Source: Mikrocytos mackini (lineage: Eukaryota; Endomyxa; Ascetosporea; Mikrocytida; Mikrocytiidae). Taken from it: 30,015 bases of DNA. The translations under genes and the position numbers were made by a program. How positions within the stretch are numbered: the stretch's first letter is position 1; each line of letters starts with the position of its first letter. The DNA is taken from the NCBI GenBank assembly GCA_030180075.1, contig JASNJN010000386.1, positions 1-30,015 on the forward strand, in the 5' to 3' direction. A model generated the notes under the pieces. That model saw only the letters and a list, made by a program, of their open reading frames with translations. It was not told the origin of the DNA and searched no databases. Below, one piece after another: positions 1-8,957 of this stretch.

Positions 1-1690
1 GAAGGCTCGACAATCAACGGTATATCCTCGGTACCGCCTGGTTAGCATGGCGGCCGATTTCCTATACTTCTTGATTTTCTCCTCTTCTTTGCAGCTGGTT
101 AAGTCTTCAACTGAAACTCCGATCTCAGCGATCGTTATTCGTTTTTTGACTTTGTCAATACAAACAATGTCCGGCAATTGCACCGTTTTGTTTGGCCCAT
201 CACCTATGGTGATTCTCTGGTCAAGGATTAACTTGAATCTTTCAGAGTTACGGGCAACTCTCCCACCAGTATCTTGCAATGATAACTTTTTGCCTAAATC
301 ATGGTAGGCTATTATCTCATTTGCAATCATAAGAACAACCGCGTCATGTCTAGATTTAAGTAGACTAAACGGTATGGCTGGGTAGGCGCCCAGCACATGT
401 CCTACTGTTTCACTCTTATTGTTGCATCTCCTGCAGGTCACGTTCGTGTCTGGGTTTACAACCTTTTGCCACGACCTATGTGATCCGATGCCATCCTGCA
501 GTAACAACGCTTGCTTGACATCCCTCCTGGATAGTCCCGGTCTGCGTAACCACAGGTGGCTCTTGGAGATACAAGTTCCCGGATCCTTTCTGACAGTGTT
601 GAAAGGGGACCTTAGCTTGCATCATTCCATTTGGCTCAACTAGTTGGATAGGACGGTACTGCGTATTAGTTTACGCTCTTCCGATCCTGTTTTACTAGAC
701 CAATCTTGCTTCCCGCCAAAGTCTATCTTGGCTTTTCTTCTTTCCAACTTTGTGATGATCACTGAGTATGGACCCGCTCCCACATCTAGTGCGTTTTGGA
801 TCTCATACTGCTCGTGCATGATCACTGTGGAAGGTGTCCTCTCACTTCTTATGAGGTTAAGTTCTTCCAAGCCTTGATCTACCATGTACCTAAGGGTACT
901 GCAGATGGCTAAGTAGTCTTCCTCAATAAAGTTGGGTAAACCGATATCTCCTTTGGTATGCTTCACGTATAACCGTGCATTGCATATTCTGTACGGTATC
1001 AACCCTTTTCTTTTCATTAGGCATCTGGTCAACCTATTAAGGTTGTTGAGCTCAGAAAGCTTCCAGTCGATAGCCTGGGATACATACCGCATTAGTGGTA
1101 CTACAGATATACTTATCTGTTTACCTATGTTAACCAACGTCAGATGGGACCCTATAATTTTTCTGAGTCTTCTAACTGCTTCTTTGGTTATATCGTCTTT
1201 TGTGGTATTACCGTTGATCCATACCTGCTTAAAACCCAGGTATTTGTAGGCATTTCCACTGTCCTCTTTGATTAGAGGAAAAGTCCTTAACGAATTCGTT
1301 AGAGCTATTCTTTCTCGCTTGGCTTCAGTTACTAATCCGCTTTTGTTTTCGTTGATTTCTAGGCCAATCAAGCTACCTAGTCTACGAATCGCGATAACCT
1401 TATTGTCCAACGCTGAGATCGAGCTCCCGAATATTTTAATATCATCCATGTAGCAAACCTTATGAGACCAGTTAGGGTTCTCCCCATTTTTCATATCAGG
1501 GAGATTAACTGTCTTCAAGATTGTGAGTGCTACACAGAGGAGGGTAGGAGACATCTTGTCTCCCTGAAAAATCCCTCGTTTGATATCTATCCTTTCGTGC
1601 CCGGCCCCAGGTTTACCATGTACGTATGCCAATTAGACATAAGTGCTTGTATGGTGTTGATGAGCCGCTGTGTTTTGTATAAATTCTAGT
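1..1690 (-). pseudogene. R4/Dong-like non-LTR retrotransposon, RT plus restriction-like endonuclease, broken and truncated
   Basis: Reverse transcriptase and C-terminal endonuclease of a non-LTR (LINE) element of the R2/R4 type, which nicks target DNA and copies its RNA there. Reading leftwards, the RT shows the IKRGIFQGD block (near 1570) and the YMDD catalytic box (near 1445). The thumb region follows, with KYLGF near 1240. After in-frame stops TAG (640-642) and TGA (622-624), the same frame continues to base 1. It holds a CCHC-like knuckle starting CRRC (near 430) and RHD, PD and E...KKY blocks (near 345, 160 and 110), which match the restriction-like endonuclease of the R2/R4 clade. The last knuckle Cys is Tyr (complement of 382-384). 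The main open frame starts at 1632; related peptide in another frame reaches about 1689, so there is a frameshift near 1615 and a 5' truncation. The C-terminus leaves the window. Clade assignment is from motif style; a neighbouring R2 clade is possible. Confidence 0.85.
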
Positions 1691-1823
1691 AATGATTAAT
1701 TAAATTATGAAATATATTTTATAACATGTGCACTAGTAATTTTGAAAATGTAGTTTTGATTTCATATGTCAACCACTTTCGATATTTAGTATATGGAATA
1801 GTGATTTAATTTAATATCATAAC

Positions 1824-2023
1824 TAGGGGTCGGAAAATATGTGGTTTGGTAAAAATCATATATTTTTACCAAATTTCTGGAAATTTTCCACCCATAATAT
1901 CTCCGATTGGAAGGAATTCGTATATTTTATTTTATTGAAAATTCGAAATTATAATGAGATTTTGACAAAATCATATATAATCATATATTTGCCGATTTTT
2001 CGTCATATATTTTCCGACCCCTA
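1824..2023. mobile_element. hAT-type MITE, family TAGGGGTCGG, copy 1
   Basis: A 200-bp non-coding element with perfect 17-bp terminal inverted repeats (TAGGGGTCGGAAAATAT at both ends). It is flanked by a perfect 8-bp target-site duplication ATCATAAC (1816-1823 and 2024-2031). An 8-bp duplication with TAGGG-type ends is characteristic of hAT transposons. A second, diverged copy lies at 26399-26597. The short ORF across it is composed of the repeat itself and is not a gene. Confidence 0.9.
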
Positions 2024-2108
2024 ATCATAACACATAAGTTTTAAGTTCGAAAATTTAATATTTGAAAAAGTTGGTCGAATAAAATAAGTATTTACATGAT
2101 TTATATTA

Positions 2109-3751
2109 CAGTGCTCACTCGGTTATGTCACAGTTCCCGTTTTTGACGTGTTTTTAGCGATTTTGTGATATAACGTATATAATGTGACTAAAAAATTTGA
2201 TATGCTATAATAATGTATATTTTCTCTTGAATAGTCAGTCTCGATACAAATACAACCAATTCTAGATAATGTTCGCAAAATTGTTAACTGAAACGATCCA
2301 GATATCGAATATTTTTACGGCGAACGAGTAACGTTTTTATGATATCAGGATTATCTTCATAAAAATGGTTAGCCATAAGATTTTAAATATTGAATTTACA
2401 TGCTTTATGGCCGAATGACCGAAAAGCAGGAGATTATCATAGAGTGATAATGTTTCATCATTGAATCTGGGCCTTAAGTTCGCTAGTTTCTGGTAAAACT
2501 CATTGTTTATTTTATAATTATTAAAGTTATCGTTTGAATTCAAACTTATTTATGAATTGGCAACCGGGTCATAAACCACTTGGGAAAGTTATCTGAATGG
2601 TATCAATCTACTAGGGGTACTACACGAATAGTTCAAGAAAAACGTTATCGTTTATATATTTTCAGATCAATATTTATGTTCATATCAGACATGAGAATAA
2701 CCGACCCGACCGCCCGAAATCGCTAAAAATTCTCAACAAATCGTGAAACATGAAAATAATGAAAATATAATAATATAAACTTCAGATTTACATTCCAGTA
2801 ATTAAGCAAACGTGGGAAAGATTCCCAATGGAGTATTTGAGGCCTTAGGTCTAAGAAATTTTGAACATCCACTCATATTTTGGTGTAAATTTTAACAAAA
2901 ATTTTGAAATTACATGATAAATTACTACCAAAAAATTTATATTTTCTACCCGAACCCGCCCGACCCGAATCGGGTCGGGTCGGGCTCGGGTAGGGAAAAC
3001 ACCTAAAATTCTCATGTCTGGTTCATATAATATTTAAAAAATTATTTTGTCTAGTTATATATCAAATTGATATAAGTATTTTAAATAGCTAAAGATGGTC
3101 CAGACAATATGTCTGTCTTATTTTAAAGGTAAACAGAATATAGTTATATATATCTAACTGTTCGAATAATTCTGGTATTCCGACCAAAATATTTCAAACC
3201 GATTATGCGATTGAGGTGGTCAATTACCAAGTCTAATACATGGGTAATAGCTAATTGTATAAATCCCTTTCCAAATGATCAATTTGGTATCCTTGAAGAC
3301 ATTTTCTTGTAATAGAACCTAACATATGTCACTTTTCTTAATTCAATTATATTTCCCACTATTTTCGATAAATTTCGATTCTATCTTCATATCTGAACCA
3401 AATGATTTCTATTTTACTCATATATTTACCTTTAACATGTATTCGATATGTTCCTGTAATTTTCGCCTATATTTTGTATCTTATCTTCGAGAATTGAGAG
3501 GATGTAACAAGTGTGACATAAAAAGTAACTTTTATAATCACGTGCTATTATTCGTTTCCAAACACGATATTAATGCTATACAATGCTTTATACGAAACTA
3601 TTGGAATTTTATTTGCTATTTTAAACTTATTTGGTTGCATATTATAAAATATTAAATTTTGAAAAACACTATAAAGCTTGTTTTTAGGGCCAAAAATGTG
3701 ATATAACACAGTGTGATTAGAAAAATATGTGACATAACCGAGTGAGCACTG
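2109..3751. mobile_element. pogo/Tigger-like non-autonomous TIR element
   Basis: A 1643-bp segment bounded by inverted repeats identical over about 24 bp, starting CAGTGCTCACTCGGTTATGT at 2109 and ending as its reverse complement at 3751. It is flanked by TA on both sides (2107-2108, 3752-3753). A TA duplication with CAGTG ends fits the pogo/Tigger branch of Tc1/mariner. Subterminal copies of a GTGATATAAC-like motif occur near both ends (2165, 3697). No transposase is recognisable; ORFs inside (2337-2543 minus, 3326-3655 plus) resemble nothing I know and are treated as chance. A hAT MITE is nested at 2686-3020. Confidence 0.8.
2686..3020. mobile_element. hAT-type MITE, family CAGACATGAGAAT, copy 1 (nested)
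   Basis: A 335-bp element with 13-bp TIRs CAGACATGAGAAT/ATTCTCATGTCTG and a perfect 8-bp duplication GTTCATAT (2678-2685, 3021-3028), as for hAT transposons. Its subterminal zones are GC-rich in an AT-rich setting. They carry repeated CCCGACC words, including a 21-bp palindrome near 2962-2982 (CCCGACCCGA, one central base, then its complement). It lies inside the pogo-like element, so it is the younger insertion. A second copy is at 18542-18881. Confidence 0.92.
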
Positions 3752-3753
3752 TA

Positions 3754-4093
3754 TATAAAGAAATTAATTTTTTGAATAATATTTTGTTAAAATACGAAAT
3801 AATTATCTGTAAATTCTCGTTTTGATTACAAATAAGATCAAACGAGCAAATAAAATATAATTATTAAAATAATATTTTATTATAAAAATAATTTATTGCA
3901 TTTTTATAAAAATGTTTTAAAAATCAAACTTTAAAATATTAACTTTTTTCAACACTGATCAATAAGCAATGTTAAATATACCCCCGAGGTATATTTACAA
4001 TTAAGACGCTTATATATTATTTTTTAGGAGTGGGAAAGAACTCAACCCCTTTTGTGAATGATTGAAATTTTAACTATTTTTTGCGCATTAATA
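3754..4093. other. AT-rich spacer without recognisable gene
   Basis: Very AT-rich sequence between the pogo-like element and the 3' LTR of gypsy A, with homopolymer A and T runs and short inverted A/T stretches near 3840-3950. I see no coding or structural RNA signal. Confidence 0.5.
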
Positions 4094-4285
4094 TGCCCCA
4101 GGGTGACAAAGTGATCATATACGCTCTGTGAATAACCGTTTGGTCCTTTTAAACCTTTAGTAAACATTGTAATATATTTATGTTAATATTTCAAGTTCTA
4201 TGATATTATTATATTTATTTATAAACAATTACTCATGGCGTAACGTGATGACGTTATGGCTTACGTCATGTTCTATGACGTAACA
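4094..4285 (-). repeat. 3' LTR of gypsy A
   Basis: On the minus strand the LTR starts TGTTACGTCA directly after the polypurine tract and ends CCTGGGGCA (TG...CA termini), about 192 bp. Positions 4094-4221 recur at 8251-8378 with no difference I can see. It holds TTTATAAATA (near 4220) as a possible TATA element, and near-palindromic TTACGTCA words (4249-4285). Confidence 0.8.
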
Positions 4286-5798
4286 TCCTGCCCGCTTCTT
4301 TTCAAAGGCATAACGTTCTTTAGGTTGTGTTTCATAACTTTATTTCCTATCTTTAAAATAACCTGTTTGTTATCTCCAATTGTATCTATTACTAAGTATG
4401 GTCCGTTGTAAGTATATCCTAATTTATCTTCTTTGTTTAAGTTCTTTAACCATACCATATCTCCTGTTGAGTACGTATGTTTAATTCTTTTTTCATTCTT
4501 CTTGTCTAATCTAAGATTCGCAAGTTCTTCTCTTACTTCTATTCCTCTTTCTACTTGTTCTGAGAGGTCTCTTTCTAAAGGGTCAATGAGTCCTTTTTGC
4601 TCATGCATTTCCAAAGGTGACATCTTCATTTCGCTATTTGTATTTAAGTTTAATCTTCTTTCAATACTTTTCACTGCATTTCTGAGTTCCATTCCTTTCT
4701 GTGCACGCAATCCTACTGTGATCTCGGCATTACGGCGTTCTACTAAAGAATTAGCTGTTGGATTGTATGGACTTGTCTTTGTCTCTTTAATATTGTGTTC
4801 AGCGAGGAAATCAAGAAAAACGTCTGATGTAAACTGTGGTCCATTGTCGCTTAATATAGCTTGGGGAATTCCCATCTGTGGAAACCATCCTCTTAATATT
4901 CTTCCTATAATTACCTCAGATGTAGTGCTAAACAGTAACTCTACTTTGGTTACCTTTGTGAAACTATCTGTCATAACAAGTAAGTTAAACTCTTTCTTTT
5001 TTGTATTAGTCTTGAAGTATTTGGTGTATAGGGGACCTAACAGATCTATGGCCAGGGTTTTGTCATTTGTCGTCTTTGCTAAGTGTCCAGTTAGTTCTCC
5101 GTAACCTCTTTTTGGGTTCTTTATACATGGACATAAGAGACAATCTTGCGTTACTCCTTTGCAAACTTCTTGCAACTTCGGGATGTTGTAATACTTTCTC
5201 ACGCATTGTACTAGCGCCTTGGTTCCTGGATGAATTAGGAATCGATGTAAAAATTCAAGCATTTCTTTACTATTTGTTGGGTCTATGTAGACTCTCTCCT
5301 TCTCGTCAATTTTGAATTTTTTATCTAGAAGTTCAACTATTCTGTTTTCCTCATCTTGTATTGATGGAACGACTTCTACTGCGTATAATATAAGAATTTG
5401 TTCTTTTAATATTTTCATGTCTATCTTTAGTTGTTTTATGAAGGAAAGTCGTGAAATTGCATCAGCCATTTGGTTGTTTTCACCTTTTATATGCTGTAAT
5501 TCTAAACAATATTCACTAAGTATGAGTTTCCATCTTTGTTGTCGTTGTGTAAGATCTTTAGAACCGATTAAGTTTAGATTATCCGTTTTTACTAGTACTT
5601 TGGAATTGAAAATGATTGGTTTGAAGAATTCAAGTGACTTTACTACGGCAAATGTTTCTTTTTCCGTAATTGTATAGTTTACTTCGCTATTCTTCAGCTT
5701 GTAACTATAGATTGAAACGACTTTATTGTCTTGTTTGACTACTCCTCCGATGCCTGTTAAGTTTGCATCCGTTTCGAGTACGAAATCTGTTCTAAAGT
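4273..5798 (-). pseudogene. pol: Gypsy A RNase H and integrase (3' part of pol)
   Basis: Second half of pol, out of frame with the RT by one base. RNase H spans about 5785-5470: LETDA carries the first catalytic Asp, followed by a TEKE block and TDN. Integrase follows: an H-x4-H...C-x2-C zinc domain (about 5235-5125), then a D,D(35)E core (AIDLLG near 5055, SDNGPQF near 4850, LVERRN near 4740). A GPY-type C-terminal domain has NGPYLV near 4405. The frame ends with TAG at 4273-4275 inside the 3' LTR. All integrase catalytic residues are present. The break from RT maps to a CCC run (GGG at 5799-5801 on the plus strand); one extra base there would rejoin the frames, so it is either a young indel or a sequencing error. 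Confidence 0.92.
4286..4302 (-). other. Polypurine tract of gypsy A
   Basis: Seventeen bases on the minus strand, nearly all purine (AAAAGAAGCGGGCAGGA), abut the TG start of the 3' LTR. That is the expected position and composition of the plus-strand primer site. It overlaps the last integrase codons. Confidence 0.75.
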
Positions 5799-7325
5799 GG
5801 GAAAGATAAGTGTTTTCGATTCTCTAATGTCTTTTAATACGCTTTTTAATTTGTTATCTTCCTCATTTGTCCAATTGAACTTTTTGTTTCGTTGTAAAAG
5901 GTTGGTTAGGAACTCTGTTTTATTACTGAAGTCTTTGACGAAGTTTCGAAACCAATTTAGGTGTCCCATTATCTTCTGTACGTCCTTAGTCTTCTTTGGT
6001 TTAACTGAGTTAATCTTTTCTAATCCATCTTTTTTGATATTAAGTCCTTCTTGTGATATGTAAAAGCCTAAGTATTCGACTTCTTTTTTGTTAAAGACAC
6101 TTTTGTCAAAATTGATTGAGATATTGTTCTCAACAAGTTTATTGATCGTTCTTTTTATGTCTTCACAATGTTGTTCTTCGCTTTCCGATGCGATCAAGAT
6201 ATCGTCCAAATATACGTAGGTATTCTTTTCTTTTCCTACTATTCTGCTTAGAGTTTTTTGGAAGGTTGCGGGTGCGTTAGCTAGACCAAAAGGCATACGA
6301 ATAAATTCGTAGTGTTCTCCGCAAGCTGCAAATCCCGTCTTATAAATGTCATCTTCATGAATTGGAATCTGATAGTAGCCCATATTTAAATCGATACTTG
6401 AGAAGAATTTCATTCCTTTTAAGTTGAGTAGATTGAAGAAACTATTTTCCAAAGGACAAGGTTCCTTTATCGTGATGTTGTTTAATTCGCGGTAATCGAC
6501 TACCAAACGAATGTTTCCATTCTTTTTCAATACTGGAAAAGCTGGTGATGAAAATGTACTGTTACTGTAACGTATTATCTCCATTTCTAAAAGTTTTTTG
6601 AGTTCGTTCTGTGTTTCTTCACGTATAGAAAGTGGAATATTGTACTGTCTCTTACAGATTGCTTTATTTTCTTTAAGAGGAATCCGGTGGAATGCTTTTT
6701 CTATGCATCCTAGGCTTGGATTTTGAAGTTTTACGTTTGCTATATACGTATCTAGTTCTTCATTCTTATCTTTTGTAATTGAAATTGTTTTGTAAATCTT
6801 TGTTTTCTGTATAATCTGTTTTTCTGTTTCATTTAAAAGTTCGTTTTGAAGGGTGTTAGGTCGTAATCCTATCTTATAGAAGTTGTTGGAGTCGACTTCG
6901 AGGATATTATTCTTGAAATCCATCTTTACGTCGTTATTTTTCATAAACTCCATTCCCACTAATAACTCGTTACTTCTAGCTGGCAGTATACGGAAGTTGC
7001 CTTTAAACGTGTTTCCGTTGTCTTTGCCAATGCTGAATTCTAATCTCGCTTCTTTGTTGACTGTAATTTGGTCTCCGTTAGCCAATTCGGCATATTGTTT
7101 CGGTATTATATGGGTTTCAAGTTTATTCTTTTGTAGAAGTTCAGGTCCGCAGTAATTATAAGCTGATCCGGTATCCCATACTATTTCTACTGTTTCGTTC
7201 TTTACTTTGCCTATTGTTCGGCAGACATCTGGTTTCTCTTGAGGCTCCTTTAATGCCCATGATCGAGAGTTTCTCGGATTATTGTTATTCCGATTGTTGT
7301 TGGAATTATATGACTGACTTGGTCT
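5799..7325 (-). pseudogene. pol: Gypsy A protease and reverse transcriptase (5' part of pol)
   Basis: Same frame as gag, just downstream of a TGA. The retropepsin-like protease has its catalytic DTGSA at about 7161-7175, with a later ILPARSNELLVGMEFM stretch as flap/helix. The RT follows: LVVDYRELN (near 6490), SIDLNMGYYQIPI (near 6380), a FIRMPFGLANAPATF block (near 6280), catalytic YLDD (near 6205), then thumb blocks LGFYIS and IMGHLNWFR. All core RT motifs are intact. The frame stops at 5757-5759 only after shifting out of the RNase H frame. It lies between gag and RNase H/integrase and would have been made as a Gag-Pol polyprotein. Confidence 0.93.
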
Positions 7326-8243
7326 TCAGAACTCTCTGTTATCGCTTTGCTGTGATCTGTTCTGGTTAGACTGCGAAGTGTTAGAGTTGTTATTGTAATG
7401 AGTGTTCCTGCTGGGAGTTCTCTGATCTCGATGTTGTCTGAAATTAGGTCTACTGTATGAAGATTGTTCATTGTTTCTGTAGGATGTGTACCCGTTATTA
7501 CCTCTTTGTAGTGCTTTACAGTCTCTTGTAGAGTGTGAATTCGATTGATGATATGAACAGAATGTTGTAATGGGCTTAGGTGGACGATTGTTGTATTTAG
7601 TGTTGTCGTCGAGTGCCATTTGGATTAGTGACTCTTCTTGAGTTTGAATGTAATCCACTAGTTCATCGAAGTTCAATGCTGTAAATTTGATTATTTCGAG
7701 GCGAGTATTCCTAGTTAAACCTGCATAGAATGCTTCTTCTATCTTCTTTTCGTATTCTAATTCTTCCCAATCAAGACATATACTCAATCTTCTCACAATG
7801 AACTAAATCCGTTGTCTGTACTGAGTAATGGTTAAGAAATTCTCTTGTTTCGTTTTGTTAAGCTCGTTGTAATAGTAGATGTTCTTCGATCTTGGGTATT
7901 TAGACGACAGTAATGCGCATAGTTTGCCTTGTGTAGTCGCTTGCTCTTTGACAATCGGAAGAATGTTACTAGACAAGAGTGTGTGTAGTACTTGATTTGC
8001 TATTGGTTGACTCCAATCACATAGTGTGACGGTCTCCTTAAAGTCGTCTTCCCATTGTAGAAGGTCTTATTTGTTGGTGTCAACAAGTAAGCTTAGGGAT
8101 CGTTGAACTGTAATGTTAGTAGTTGGTATCGCTAGAGAGAACGTTGTTCGTTCTGTCTTAAACATAGGGTCGTGGTCACTGTAGTCCGAAAGTACTGCAT
8201 TTGGGTTTGACAAATAACTTTCGATTTTATTACATGATATCAT
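7326..8243 (-). pseudogene. gag: Gypsy A gag with three in-frame stops
   Basis: Capsid-type Gag read from an ATG at 8241-8243, only 7 bases inside the 5' LTR end, in one frame down to the protease. Stops interrupt it at 8067-8069 (TAA), 7803-7805 (TAG) and 7326-7328 (TGA). The fold region includes a conserved-looking WEE...KIEEAFYAGL segment (7760-7715) and LNFDELVDYIQTQEESL (7675-7625). A zinc-finger-like C-x2-H-x5-H-x4-C motif follows (7565-7520), then an N/R/S/Q-rich tail. Gag and pol share one frame, so the TGA between them could be a readthrough stop, but the other two stops argue for decay. Confidence 0.8.
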
Positions 8244-8250
8244 GCTAATA

Positions 8251-8378
8251 TGCCCCAGGGTGACAAAGTGATCATATACGCTCTGTGAATAACCGTTTGG
8301 TCCTTTTAAACCTTTAGTAAACATTGTAATATATTTATGTTAATATTTCAAGTTCTATGATATTATTATATTTATTTA
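8251..8378 (-). repeat. 5' LTR of gypsy A (partial)
   Basis: A direct repeat of 4094-4221, identical by eye over 128 bp, cut at its outer side by NNNN. Its inner end (TG at 8251-8252) lies 7 bases before the gag ATG, which leaves no room for a usual 18-nt primer-binding site before gag. I do not recognise a tRNA complement there. Confidence 0.8.
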
Positions 8379-8382
8379 NNNN
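8379..8382. other. Assembly gap (NNNN)
   Basis: Four Ns separate the LTR of gypsy A from mid-RT sequence of the unrelated gypsy B. Both features are cut exactly here, so the two sides may not be neighbours in the genome. Confidence 0.9.
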
Positions 8383-8957
8383 CCGTTTTCTTTTTTCACA
8401 ACGACTATTGGGCTAACCCATTCTGTCCACTTAGGGGGCACGAGTACGCCTTCATCTACTAATCTTTGAATTTCTATTTAAACTACAGGGCGCAGCACAT
8501 AAGGGGCGGGTCTCCTTTTCGAAGCGAATGGTCTAACGTTAGGCAATAATCGAATCGAAAAGCTGATCCAGGAACAATAATTATAGACCTTTTTATGGCT
8601 ATAATTATTTACGTTGGGCCCCAACCACTGCAGTATCTGTAACTTCACACAGTCTAGGTTGGACAGTACGTTCGTTCCCTGTTCCATCACTAGGAACTCC
8701 ACCATCTTGGAAGTTCCTAAATGTTTCACTTCTGCATTCAATTCACCCACTACGGGCACTGTATTTCCTCCAAAACACTTTAATATCTTGTCGCTGGGCT
8801 TCATCAATTGTCTTAGCCCCGTCCTATTAATCTCTTCTAAAGAAATGCAGAACGTGCATGCGCCTGTATAGGCTAGAAATTCCACTGGTTCTCCTCTGAT
8901 GTGAACCACTCTAAATTCCAATCTTCCTAGTCCCGTAGCGACACTGTAATTTCTTCG
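8383..8957 (-). pseudogene. pol: Gypsy B protease with start of reverse transcriptase
   Basis: A retropepsin-like domain (8921 to about 8600) has the active-site context EFLA-YTGA, where Ty3/gypsy proteases have D-T/S-G-A. The catalytic Asp is Tyr (TAT, complement of 8868-8870), consistent with a GAT-to-TAT change. It continues through PAPYVLRPVV. After an in-frame TAA (8478-8480) comes the N-terminal RT block IQRLVDEG...W.SPIVVVKKENG, cut by the NNNN gap. The frame is -1 relative to gag B, as expected if pol is reached by frameshifting. It is a different family from gypsy A. Confidence 0.8.

Larger units (their letters stand above)
4094..8378 (-). mobile_element. Ty3/gypsy-type LTR retrotransposon A
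   Basis: A near-complete LTR retrotransposon on the minus strand, in the order 5' LTR (partial), gag, protease, RT, RNase H, integrase, polypurine tract, 3' LTR. Integrase after RNase H defines the Ty3/gypsy order. The 128 comparable LTR bases are identical by eye, which suggests a recent insertion. Yet the coding frame carries TAA, TAG and TGA stops and one single-base frameshift. The 5' LTR is cut by an NNNN gap, so the outer target-site duplication cannot be checked. Confidence 0.9.

Noticed and set aside
3326-3655. 109-codon ORF as a possible membrane protein
   Set aside because: Its F/Y/I-rich composition is what AT-rich DNA yields by chance, and it lies inside the pogo-like element.
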